DNA of 64,000 nt from Thiothrix subterranea (lineage in GTDB: Bacteria; Pseudomonadota; Gammaproteobacteria; Thiotrichales; Thiotrichaceae): NCBI RefSeq assembly GCF_030930995.1, contig NZ_CP133217.1, positions 1,850,001 to 1,914,000 on the forward strand, read 5' to 3'. The notes beneath the pieces are model-generated. The model worked only from the letters and a program-made list of their open reading frames with translations. It was not told where the DNA came from and did not search any database. Within the stretch, counting starts at the first letter, position 1, and every line of letters starts with the position of its first letter. Both the position numbers and the translations under genes were made by a program. This document shows, piece after piece, positions 46,281-56,161 of this stretch.

Positions 46281-47185
46281 TGGAGCGCTGTGCCGATGCG
46301 TTCCCAGCGTATCGTGTTACCTTCGGCTGAAAACCATATTTGCCGCGCTTTGCCGATTACGTCCTGCAAGGGGATTGTGCCGAAAAAGCGTGAATCGTTG
46401 CTATCCGTGCGATTATCCCCCATCATGAACACTTGCCCGTGCGGAACTGTTATATCCGTTTGGGGCAGTTGCGCTTGTTGATTATTCCAGAAAACTTGCC
46501 ACGTGCGTTCACCGCTGGTTTCGGTGACGAGTAAACCGTGTGCGCCCGTCGTAGTTTGTTGACGCAGGGATTTGCCGTTGATGGAAACATCCGCGCCTTT
46601 GATTTTCACCTTATCCCCCGGTAGCCCGATAATGCGTTTGATGAAATAGGTATTGCGGCTGTCGGGGTAGATGAAAATCGCAATATCGCCGCGTTGCACG
46701 GGGTGCGTTGCACCGATGCGGTTGTAGCGCTTGTCGGCAAACAATAGATCGTATTTCAGCACAGTGGGATTCATGCTGTTAGAGGGGACAAGGAAAGCTT
46801 CGACGCGGTGTCGTTGCACGTAATCACTGAGCATTGGCAGGGCGATTAGGCTGCACACCACCCACACCAAACCGTATACGCCTGCGCTTTGCCAGCTTTT
46901 GAGGGTGTATTCACGCTGACGGCGAGCGCTGCGAAAAGCTTGTGTCACGCTATAGAGCCAGAGTATTAGCAGCAAAAATACCCCGATGATGAGCGCGGGC
47001 AGTGTCCAACTGATGGGCAGGTATAGTCCGATTACCACAATGCCCAACACACTTAGCAGCCCGAAACCTAGCAATAACCAGATGGTTTTTCGCCATTCGC
47101 CGTTATAAAGCTGCCCTAAGCCGGGTAATAGCAGGGATAAGAGTGCGGCGAGGAGGGGTTTGCGGAGTTTGTAGGGGGGTTGCAT
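46277..47185 (-). CDS. lepB: Signal peptidase I with N-terminal membrane extension
   Basis: This is a 302-residue protease that removes signal peptides at the periplasmic face. The catalytic Ser is in 'VPSNSMNPT' and the Lys in 'YFIKRIIGLPGDKV'; 'GDNRTDSNDSRFFG' is the last box. The first ~105 residues hold four hydrophobic helices, starting with 'LLAALLSLLLPGLGQLYNGE', a motif typical of TM2/DUF5683 proteins. This extra module is unlike E. coli LepB, which has two helices. An S26 fold with a TM2-like fusion also occurs in other bacteria. Confidence 0.9.
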   Translation of the reverse strand: MQPPYKLRKPLLAALLSLLLPGLGQLYNGEWRKTIWLLLGFGLLSVLGIVVIGLYLPISWTLPALIIGVFLLLILWLYSVTQAFRSARRQREYTLKSWQSAGVYGLVWVVCSLIALPMLSDYVQRHRVEAFLVPSNSMNPTVLKYDLLFADKRYNRIGATHPVQRGDIAIFIYPDSRNTYFIKRIIGLPGDKVKIKGADVSINGKSLRQQTTTGAHGLLVTETSGERTWQVFWNNQQAQLPQTDITVPHGQVFMMGDNRTDSNDSRFFGTIPLQDVIGKARQIWFSAEGNTIRWERIGTALH

Positions 47186-47346
47186 GGGGGATTCCTGTTT
47201 TGTTGGGTGGAGTGTAGATGGTTTTGGCGGGGGATTGGGGATTTTTGGCTGGACGGTGACGGGTGGTTAATTTTTGTTGAATGTCGGGTGTTTAGCGTTA
47301 ATAATCGGTTTGTTAGGGCTATTTTTGCAAGTTATGGGGCTGGAGA

Positions 47347-50007
47347 ATGGATGTTAAGCCGTATTTTCGGTATTGGGGTAAGGCGAAGCCGGGGCTGGAT
47401 GAGGCGGAGGCGCAATGGCATTTGTTGCCGTTTCATTCGTTGGATGTGGCTGCGGTCGCCAGCGTTTGGTGGGACGAAAGCCCCGCAATCCAACACAGCT
47501 TCATGCAACACGGCGGTAAACTTTCCACTAAACAGATGAAAGCATGGGTGATTTTTTTCATTGCCTTGCATGACTACGGCAAGTTCGACATTCGTTTCCA
47601 GCGTAAAGCTTCGCGTGTATGGGAGGCTTTGCAACCAAATTTAGCCAAAAATGTTGCGCGTATGCCAACGATTGAAGCCTGTAAAGGTTACGATCATGGC
47701 AGTGCTGGGCTGTATTGGTTTGAGCAAGATCGTGTTGAGGAGGACTCAGCTTCTGAGCTTGACTGGATGTTACATATTGTTGATCTGGTCAATGTGGTCG
47801 ATGATGCTCAACAAACATGGATGGCTTGGATTAAACCCGTTACAGGACATCACGGTTTTGTTTACGCGCTGGATCACCCAACGCCCGAAAGGTCACTGCA
47901 TAGCACGGTTGATAAACCGATTGCGCAACAGGACAAAACGGCTCGGTTGGCATGGCTGGATGAACTGGAAAGGCTGTTCCTGAAACCTGTTGGCTTGAGT
48001 TTGCAAGATACCCCACCCACACCATCGCCTCTGCTTGCTGGTTTTTGCTCGGTAGCGGATTGGTTGGGTTCGCGTTCCGATGAAGTCAATTTCTGCTACA
48101 AGGCTGACCCCGTTGACGATCTCCGTGATTACTTTGATCAGAAATGTCGTGAGGATGCCCAGCGAGTATTGGTGTTAGCAGGGATTAACGGTAAAGCAAA
48201 GCCTTTCCTTGGTGTGCAAGCCTTATTGAAGCGGGATTATCAGCCGCGTCAATTGCAAACCCTCGTTGATGATTTACCCGTTACGCCGGGGCTAACGATT
48301 GTTGAAGCCCCTACAGGTTCGGGAAAAACCGAAATGGCATTGGCTTATGCGTGGCGTTTGTTGGCAGCGAATCACGCGGACAGCATTGTATTTGCCATGC
48401 CGACACAAGCAACTGCCAATGCCATGTTGCAACGGCTGGAAAAAATCGCCACGACCTTGTTTGAGGATAAGCCCAATCTGATTTTGGCGCATGGTCATGC
48501 CCGTTTTAACGATAACTTCCTCAAACTCAAACAGATAGGCAAGACGGTTCAGGAAAATGAAGAGGCTTGGGTGCAGTGCAATGAATGGCTGGGGCAAAGC
48601 CGCAAACGTATCTTTCTGGGGCAAATCGGTATTTGTACGGTTGACCAAGTATTGGTGTCGGTCTTGCCCGTCAAACACCGTTTTGTGCGCGGCTTTGGGG
48701 TAGGGCGTAGCGTACTAATTGTGGACGAAGTTCACGCCTATGATGCGTATATGTACGGTTTGCTGGAAGCGGTGCTAAAGGCGCAGCATGAGGTGGGAGG
48801 TTCGAGCATTCTGCTATCCGCGACCTTGCCGCAATCGCTGAAAAATCAATTATTGGCAACCAGCGGTAAGGCGATTGAAACCGCTCAAACCCATGCCCCC
48901 TATCCGCTGATTTCATGGTCAGATGGTAAAGCAAACCATGCTTTCACGTTGCCTGACAATGAACAGCCGCCTTTGCGTCAAGTGCAGGTTGAATGCCATG
49001 AAAGTGAGGATTTGTTGCCAGATGCCGCACTTCGCCAGCGGATTATTGATGCTGCGGAACAGGGGGCGCAGGTAGCCATTATTTGCAATTTGGTTGATGT
49101 TGCCCAGCAACTGGCGCGTGATTTACAAAAGCTCACGGCGTTACCCGTTGATATTTTTCATGCCCGTTATTGCTTGCATGATCGTCAGAAAAAAGAAGAT
49201 ACGGTACTCAAACATTATGGAGCAGAAGGCAAGCGTGCCAGTGGACGGATATTGGTGGCGACTCAAGTGATTGAACAGTCGCTGGACGTTGATTTCGATT
49301 GGCTCATTACTCAGTTATGCCCAGTGGATTTGTTATTCCAGCGTATGGGGCGTTTGCATCGGCATGAGCGTTCCCGCCCGACAGGGTTTGAATCAGCACG
49401 TTGCACGGTTTTGCTACCGATGGGCAATGACTACGGTACGCATGGTTTGATTTATAGAAATACCCGCGTGATGTGGCGGACAGCACAAAAGCTGCAAACG
49501 TGCCCTGATCAGATTATTGATTTTCCAGCGGCTTACCGTGACTGGATTGAGCCGATTTATAGTGAAGAGGCTTGGGGAACTGAACCAGAGGTCATTGAAA
49601 CAGGTTTTGCTTTGTTTGAAGAAAAATTGGCGGAAAAACGGATTCTGGCAAGGCAGATGCTCAAATGGGCGGAAGATGTGGCTTTGATGGATGACGATGA
49701 AAATGTTCGCGCTGTTACCCGTGATGGTGAGTTCAATGTCAGCGTTATCCCTTATCTGGATACTGCTCGCGGCAAGCAATTGCTGGATTCAAGCATTCTG
49801 GATTCTCTGAGTGAATGGCAACAAGCCGAGGCACTAGCGATGAATATCGTCGGTGTACCTAAAAGCTGGGGGAAACTGTTGCCTGAGAAGGATAAAGAAG
49901 GGCGCGTTTGGCTTGCCATGCAGCAGGGTGGTGAGTTTTGGAAAGCCTGTAGCAAAGAGATTTGGTTTACCTATCACCCCGTCTGGGGCATGGAGAAGAC
50001 GGTATGA
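47347..50007 (+). CDS. cas3: CRISPR-associated helicase/nuclease Cas3 (type I-E)
   Basis: This is an 886-residue protein. The HD nuclease domain has 'FHSLDVAAV' and 'ALHDYGKFD' (~78-86). The helicase has Walker A 'EAPTGSGKTEM' (~320), a DEAD-type box 'IVDEVHAYD' and motif VI 'QRMGRLHRHER'. It unwinds and degrades target DNA after recruitment by Cascade. It overlaps cse1 by 4 bases (ATGA), heading the cas operon. Confidence 0.96.
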   Translation: MDVKPYFRYWGKAKPGLDEAEAQWHLLPFHSLDVAAVASVWWDESPAIQHSFMQHGGKLSTKQMKAWVIFFIALHDYGKFDIRFQRKASRVWEALQPNLAKNVARMPTIEACKGYDHGSAGLYWFEQDRVEEDSASELDWMLHIVDLVNVVDDAQQTWMAWIKPVTGHHGFVYALDHPTPERSLHSTVDKPIAQQDKTARLAWLDELERLFLKPVGLSLQDTPPTPSPLLAGFCSVADWLGSRSDEVNFCYKADPVDDLRDYFDQKCREDAQRVLVLAGINGKAKPFLGVQALLKRDYQPRQLQTLVDDLPVTPGLTIVEAPTGSGKTEMALAYAWRLLAANHADSIVFAMPTQATANAMLQRLEKIATTLFEDKPNLILAHGHARFNDNFLKLKQIGKTVQENEEAWVQCNEWLGQSRKRIFLGQIGICTVDQVLVSVLPVKHRFVRGFGVGRSVLIVDEVHAYDAYMYGLLEAVLKAQHEVGGSSILLSATLPQSLKNQLLATSGKAIETAQTHAPYPLISWSDGKANHAFTLPDNEQPPLRQVQVECHESEDLLPDAALRQRIIDAAEQGAQVAIICNLVDVAQQLARDLQKLTALPVDIFHARYCLHDRQKKEDTVLKHYGAEGKRASGRILVATQVIEQSLDVDFDWLITQLCPVDLLFQRMGRLHRHERSRPTGFESARCTVLLPMGNDYGTHGLIYRNTRVMWRTAQKLQTCPDQIIDFPAAYRDWIEPIYSEEAWGTEPEVIETGFALFEEKLAEKRILARQMLKWAEDVALMDDDENVRAVTRDGEFNVSVIPYLDTARGKQLLDSSILDSLSEWQQAEALAMNIVGVPKSWGKLLPEKDKEGRVWLAMQQGGEFWKACSKEIWFTYHPVWGMEKTV

Positions 50008-51533
50008 ATTTATTGACTGATAGTTGGATACCCGTGCGACCACAAGCAGGTGGAGCAGGGCAACAAATCAGCCTGCCAGCGTTGTTGTGTGGTAGTGAAC
50101 GCTGGGAACTGGCATTGCCGCGTGATGATATGGAACTGGCGGCGTTGCAATTGTTGATTTCTCTGGTGCAAGTGTTACTGCCACCGACTGATAAGAAGCA
50201 ATGGGCAGAACGGGTTGCAAAGCCGCTATCCGTGGAGGCAGTAAATGCCGCAACGAAAGACTATCAGGAATGGTTTCAGCTTGATCATCCCGAATATCCA
50301 TTTATGCAGGTCAAGAAGGTTGCAGCTAAAGACCCAACGCCGATGGATAAGCTGTTAGCGGGTTTGAACAGTTCGACCAATAGCCGTTTTGTGAATGAGC
50401 CGGATTTGGCAAAAGGCTTGTGCTTCGGCTGTGTGGCGGTTGCCTTGTATAACCTTGCTAACAACGCGCCCAGTTTTGGCGGTGGTTTCAAATACGGTGT
50501 CCGTGGCAGTTGTCCGGTTTCTACGTTTGCCCAAGGGACTGATTTACGTTCGACTATCTGGCTGAATGTGTTGAGCCAAGAATCATTGGATGAATACATT
50601 CCCGACTGGAAAGCGCAAGCAGCCCAGCCGCCAACATGGGTTGAGCCAATCAAGGAAAAAGCCACGATTCCAGCACACAGTATTGGTTTCTTGCGTGGTT
50701 TGTTGTGGCAACCGGGGCATACGGTGTTGTCTCCGCCGGAAAAATCAGGGCAATGCAGTTGTTGTGGTCACGAAGTTGATAAATTATTTACCAGCTTCAA
50801 CAAGGCGAAATTTAACTACACCATCGACGGGTTGTGGGAACATCCGCACTCTCCGCAGGTGTTGACCTTGAAGCAGGGTAATACCGAAACCCGTTATGTG
50901 AGTTTTACGCAGCCCATTCCAGCATGGACTCAATTGAGTCGTTATGTCGTCAAGCGCGAAGTTGGCAAGGGCGAACAAGGTCAAAAACCGGCAATGGTCA
51001 TCCAACAGTTGCAGAAGTATTTGCAAAACCATGCAGGTAAATTTGAGTTACTGGTCGGCGGTTATCGCAACAATCAGGCAGCTATTATCGAGCGTCGCCA
51101 CGAAGTTTTGACCCTGAGTCAGGGCTGGGAAACCCACGCGAAAGACGTGCATGAATTGGTTGCTCACGGGCTGAAATATAAAACGGCCTTACGCAAAGTC
51201 TTGTTTGTCTGCTCGGAAGGCATCAAGGAAAAAGACCGCAAGCTCAAAGGTACGGGTTTGAAGTTACAAGAAGTCGGTGAAACCCAATTTTACCGTCGTT
51301 CAGAACACCTGATGACTAAGGCTTTAGCAGACATTGATTTCAGCAATACGTTGCCCACCTTTGTGATGCTGGATAAAGGGCTGAAGAAAATCTGTGAGGC
51401 TGTTTTTACCGAACTGACCACACCTTATGAGCATGATCCAGAACTGTTTCGCACACTTGCCATTACACGCCGTAGCTTACAAAAGCACATCAGGGAAATC
51501 CGCATCAATCCACCTCAAGAGGATGCAGCATGA
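50004..51533 (+). CDS. casA: Cascade large subunit Cse1 (CasA/Cas8e)
   Basis: This is a 509-residue protein; ATG 50004 overlaps the cas3 stop and gives 'MNLLTDSWIPVRPQ', typical of Cse1. It recognises the PAM and recruits Cas3. A 'CSCCGHEVD' segment may bind zinc. It overlaps cse2 by 4 bases. Confidence 0.95.
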   Translation: MNLLTDSWIPVRPQAGGAGQQISLPALLCGSERWELALPRDDMELAALQLLISLVQVLLPPTDKKQWAERVAKPLSVEAVNAATKDYQEWFQLDHPEYPFMQVKKVAAKDPTPMDKLLAGLNSSTNSRFVNEPDLAKGLCFGCVAVALYNLANNAPSFGGGFKYGVRGSCPVSTFAQGTDLRSTIWLNVLSQESLDEYIPDWKAQAAQPPTWVEPIKEKATIPAHSIGFLRGLLWQPGHTVLSPPEKSGQCSCCGHEVDKLFTSFNKAKFNYTIDGLWEHPHSPQVLTLKQGNTETRYVSFTQPIPAWTQLSRYVVKREVGKGEQGQKPAMVIQQLQKYLQNHAGKFELLVGGYRNNQAAIIERRHEVLTLSQGWETHAKDVHELVAHGLKYKTALRKVLFVCSEGIKEKDRKLKGTGLKLQEVGETQFYRRSEHLMTKALADIDFSNTLPTFVMLDKGLKKICEAVFTELTTPYEHDPELFRTLAITRRSLQKHIREIRINPPQEDAA

Positions 51534-51997
51534 GTAATGAACACCCCAATTTCGCAGGCTTTTATGCTGCGTGGGAATCACTGAACAAAAAACCGGGGGC
51601 AACCGCTGATATTCGGCGGGTTTCGTCAATGGATGAACTGCTGGATTTGCCTGCTTTTTATCGCTTGGTCGAGCCGTTTGGTTGGCACGCTGATTTGAAA
51701 CCTTGGGATAAAGAACGTTGGCAGCGGCTAGTTTTCTTCGTCAATCAGGTGACAGATAAAGGCGAAAACTCATTGGGAAAAGCCTTGGCACTATCCGGCA
51801 AAATCAGTGATAAACGCTTGTTCCAGATTGTTCGCGCTGATTCGCCTAACGACATTACCCAGCTTCGCCGCTTGTTGAAACAGGCAGAACCGGAAGTAAG
51901 CTGGCAAAAAATGGCTACACAATTGTGGTATTGGGATCTCCGCCAAAAGCGCAGCTTGCTGGAAGATTTCGTACTGAACCAAAAGACCAAAGATTAA
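51530..51997 (+). CDS. casB: Cascade small subunit Cse2 (CasB/Cas11)
   Basis: This is a 155-residue helical protein that forms a dimer in the belly of Cascade. 'PAFYRLVEPFGWH' and the Arg/Lys-rich helices fit. ATGA overlap with cse1. Confidence 0.93.
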   Translation: MSNEHPNFAGFYAAWESLNKKPGATADIRRVSSMDELLDLPAFYRLVEPFGWHADLKPWDKERWQRLVFFVNQVTDKGENSLGKALALSGKISDKRLFQIVRADSPNDITQLRRLLKQAEPEVSWQKMATQLWYWDLRQKRSLLEDFVLNQKTKD

Positions 51998-52015
51998 CGT
52001 ATTCGAGGATTTATC

Positions 52016-53110
52016 ATGTCACACAACTTCATCAATTTTCATGTGCTGATTTCCCATAGCCCATCCTGCTTGAACCGGGATGATATGAATATGCAGAAGA
52101 ACGCGGTGTTTGGCGGCAAACGTCGGGTGCGTGTTTCCAGCCAAAGCCTGAAACGGGCGATGCGTAAAAGCGATTACTACCAAGCCAATGTGGGGCAAAG
52201 CAGCATCCGCACCAAACACATTGCCGATCTGAACAAGCAGGCGATTGAATACTTGAACGGGCGTTACGATGCCGCGCTGGTGACGCAGACCATTGGTTTG
52301 ATTGCCGGTAAGGATTTGAACGCGGGCGATGAAAAAGGCGATGCAGTTGCGCCGTGGGCATTGGAAGAAATTGCGTGGTTCTGTGAACAGGTGAAGCAAG
52401 CACAGGACAAGGGTGAAGACGAAAAAGCTATCAAGAAAAAACTGAAAGACTCCACCGAAGCGATGCGCCAAGCATTAGCCAGTTGCGTTGATATTGCCTT
52501 GTCGGGGCGTATGGCTACATCCGGTTTGATGAGTGAGTTCGGTAAGGTCGATGGTGCATTAGCCGTGGCTCACGCGATTACTACCCATGAAGTCAGCGAT
52601 TCGGATATTGATTGGTTTACGGCAGTAGATGACTTGCAAGAACTGGGATCAGGTCATTTGGATACTCAAGAATTTTCCAGCGGCGTGTTCTACCGTTATG
52701 CCAGCTTGAACATTGGACAGCTACAGGAAAACATGGGTGGCGCAAGCCGCGAACAGGTTTTGGAGATTGCGGTACACGTTCTGCATATGCTGGCAACGGT
52801 TGTGCCATCCGCTAAACAACAAACCTTTGCGGCGCACAATCTGGCAGATTTGGCGTTGGTGTCCTTCTCTGATTTGCCGGTTTCGTTGGCGAATGCGTTT
52901 GAAAGCCCGGTTAGACAGAAAGGGGATGGTTTCCTCAAACCATCATTGGAATATCTGAACAATTACTGGAGCAAGATTCACAAAGGCTACGGTCTGAATG
53001 AACGCTGTGCTGAATTTACCTTGGCGGATGATCTGACGATTCCGGCGGGTATGATCAAACAGGATTCACTCGATGCACTGAAAAACTGGGTACGCCAGAA
53101 CGGGGAATGA
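52016..53110 (+). CDS. casC: Cascade backbone subunit Cas7e (CasC)
   Basis: This is a 364-residue RAMP protein forming the crRNA-binding backbone in six copies. '[20 protein letters not shown]' and '[15 protein letters not shown]' are hallmark sequences. Confidence 0.96.
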   Translation: MSHNFINFHVLISHSPSCLNRDDMNMQKNAVFGGKRRVRVSSQSLKRAMRKSDYYQANVGQSSIRTKHIADLNKQAIEYLNGRYDAALVTQTIGLIAGKDLNAGDEKGDAVAPWALEEIAWFCEQVKQAQDKGEDEKAIKKKLKDSTEAMRQALASCVDIALSGRMATSGLMSEFGKVDGALAVAHAITTHEVSDSDIDWFTAVDDLQELGSGHLDTQEFSSGVFYRYASLNIGQLQENMGGASREQVLEIAVHVLHMLATVVPSAKQQTFAAHNLADLALVSFSDLPVSLANAFESPVRQKGDGFLKPSLEYLNNYWSKIHKGYGLNERCAEFTLADDLTIPAGMIKQDSLDALKNWVRQNGE

Positions 53111-53112
53111 TC

Positions 53113-53787
53113 ATGCGTGACTATTTGATCCTGAAATTGCAGGGAGTCATGCAGGCATGGGGGGAACATACCTTTGAAGGTTTGCGCCCTTCCACCAACT
53201 TCCCGACCCGTAGTGCATTGACCGGTTTATTGGCGGCTTGTCTGGGGATTGACCGTAATGACCGCCAGCAACAACAAGCCTTGGCAAACAGTTTTCTGTA
53301 TGCCGTGCGGCAAGATGAAACTGAGCATAGTGTCATCAAAATGACGGATTACCACACGGTCAAAGATGCGCGGGAAGATTACGTTGGCTTGAAGTCTCAT
53401 GACACCATCATTACCCAGCGGGAATATTTGCTGGATGCTGCGTTCACAGTGGCTATCTGGAATACCGAAGGTGCGGAATATTCGCTTGAGCAGTTAAAGG
53501 CGGCGGTATGCCAACCCCGTTACACACCGTTTTTGGGGAGGCGCAGTTGCCCGATTACGCGCCCCTTGTATGAAAGCCGTGTACAGGCGATTAATTCCGA
53601 TGAGGCTTTGAAGCTGATTGAACCCGTCGCCGGTGTGATTTACAGCGAAGAAGACTTGCCCGATGTGATAGGCAGAAACAAGCATCGCCATCGTGTGCGG
53701 GATATGCCGTTACCGAATCAGCCGCGCCAATTTGCCAGCCGTATGGTGTACGTCTACGGAAAGGAAAATGCCGATGTATCTGAGTAG
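53113..53787 (+). CDS. casD: Cascade subunit Cas5e (CasD)
   Basis: This is a 224-residue RAMP protein that binds the 5' handle of the crRNA. ATG 53113 gives 'MRDYLILKLQGVMQAWGEHT', matching CasD starts, with GGGGA 6 bases upstream; the ATG at 53107 is too close to that site. 'FLGRRSCPIT' is typical. It overlaps the Cas7 stop region closely. Confidence 0.94.
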   Translation: MRDYLILKLQGVMQAWGEHTFEGLRPSTNFPTRSALTGLLAACLGIDRNDRQQQQALANSFLYAVRQDETEHSVIKMTDYHTVKDAREDYVGLKSHDTIITQREYLLDAAFTVAIWNTEGAEYSLEQLKAAVCQPRYTPFLGRRSCPITRPLYESRVQAINSDEALKLIEPVAGVIYSEEDLPDVIGRNKHRHRVRDMPLPNQPRQFASRMVYVYGKENADVSE

Positions 53788-54373
53788 ATTGTTACTAACG
53801 GGTGAGCAATTGCATAACCCTTATGAAATTCACCGTACCTTGTGGTTGGCTTTCCCGGATGCGGCGGAACAGTCACGCGATTTTTTGTTTCGTGTAGAAC
53901 AACGCACATCCAGACAAGTACAGGTGTTGGTGCAGTCACAACGGCAACCCACCGCTAATGTTGAAAATGCCCGTTTGTTGGCAAGCAAGGCACTGGAGTT
54001 GAATTTACTCGAAGGTAGCCAGTTGCGTTTTATGCTGATGGCTAACCCAGTCAAAACCATTGCGGACGAGCAAGGGCGATTGGATAGCAAGGGCGAAGTG
54101 AAAAAGTGCCGTGTTCCACTGATTAAGGAAGAGGAACAGATTGCATGGCTGAAACGCAAGCTGGAAGGGGCGGCATTGGTTAACATCGTGGAAATCGAGA
54201 AACAGTTGCCACTCCATTTCCGCAAGGGTAGTAAGCCGGGGAAAATCCAGCCGTATGCCTTCAAAGGGGTGTTGCAGGTGGCAGATGCGCAAGGTTTGCA
54301 GGATTTATTGCAACAGGGAATTGGTCACGCAAAGGCATTCGGGTGTGGTCTATTATCATTGGCTCGAACCTGA
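53774..54373 (+). CDS. casE: crRNA endoribonuclease Cas6e (CasE)
   Basis: This is a 199-residue endonuclease that cuts the repeat hairpin. ATG 53774 gives 'MYLSRLLLTGEQLHNPYEIH', matching CasE, with AAGGA 8 bases upstream and inside the casD end. The His of 'PYEIHRTLWLAFP' is the catalytic region, and the Gly-rich loop is 'GIGHAKAFGCGLLSLA'. Confidence 0.94.
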   Translation: MYLSRLLLTGEQLHNPYEIHRTLWLAFPDAAEQSRDFLFRVEQRTSRQVQVLVQSQRQPTANVENARLLASKALELNLLEGSQLRFMLMANPVKTIADEQGRLDSKGEVKKCRVPLIKEEEQIAWLKRKLEGAALVNIVEIEKQLPLHFRKGSKPGKIQPYAFKGVLQVADAQGLQDLLQQGIGHAKAFGCGLLSLART

Positions 54374-54393
54374 TTTTTCAGAGGTAACGCATC

Positions 54394-54843
54394 ATGAGTA
54401 CCAAATCCACCATCGCCCACGGCGAAACCTTCCACCTTTACGATGAAGTCATTGACGGCGGTATTTATCTGGAATTGGATACGGATGATGTTTCGCTGGA
54501 CTACGGCAAATACCTTAAGCAGCCGCGCTTGCGGGTGCGGTTGCCCAAGGCGTTGCTGGATCGGTTGACCTTGGATGGCAAGCCATTGGTGGAGCAACCC
54601 GGTTGGGCGGATGATGAAAAGCAATGTGCAGAAACTCAAGATGCGGCGGAAATCGCCATAGCGCGGCGGCAAAAGCAGCTTTGGCGTGACAGTGGCTTTA
54701 TTGGTGTAGAGCCAAACCAAAAGTTATTGAATCACTTGGGGGGAATCGTTGATTCTACGGAAGATGGTTCAGTGAACTACAAAAAATACATTGCTGAGTA
54801 TCTCGATAAGAAATTCCCCCAACATCCACTGCCTGAAGAGTAA
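54394..54843 (+). CDS. Unknown 149-aa protein inside the cas operon
   Basis: This gene sits between cas6e and cas1, where no gene lies in the E. coli type I-E operon. It has AGAGGTAA upstream of ATG and ends 5 bases before cas1, so it is co-expressed. The protein is soluble-looking. An acidic N-terminus ('YLELDTDDVSLDYGKYLKQP') precedes 'LRVRLPKALLDRLTLDGKPL', then a helical middle ('AEIAIARRQKQLWRDS') and an acidic, Lys-rich end. I do not recognise a family. A role with Cas6e, adaptation or regulation is possible only by position. Confidence 0.7.
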   Translation: MSTKSTIAHGETFHLYDEVIDGGIYLELDTDDVSLDYGKYLKQPRLRVRLPKALLDRLTLDGKPLVEQPGWADDEKQCAETQDAAEIAIARRQKQLWRDSGFIGVEPNQKLLNHLGGIVDSTEDGSVNYKKYIAEYLDKKFPQHPLPEE

Positions 54844-54848
54844 CGGAC

Positions 54849-56079
<1,231 letters not shown>

Positions 56080-56161
56080 CAATGTAGTAAAAATAAGCGA
56101 AGTAATCGGTAGATTTTGGAGGGCTGCTTTTTCTTTTGTGATTCAATGAAGTATGATTGGT
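56080..56161 (+). promoter_or_regulatory. CRISPR leader
   Basis: About 80 AT-rich bases lie between cas2 and the first repeat, with T-runs (CTTTTTCTTTTG). Position at the undamaged end of the array, next to cas1-cas2, fits the leader that starts transcription and directs new spacer insertion. Confidence 0.75.
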
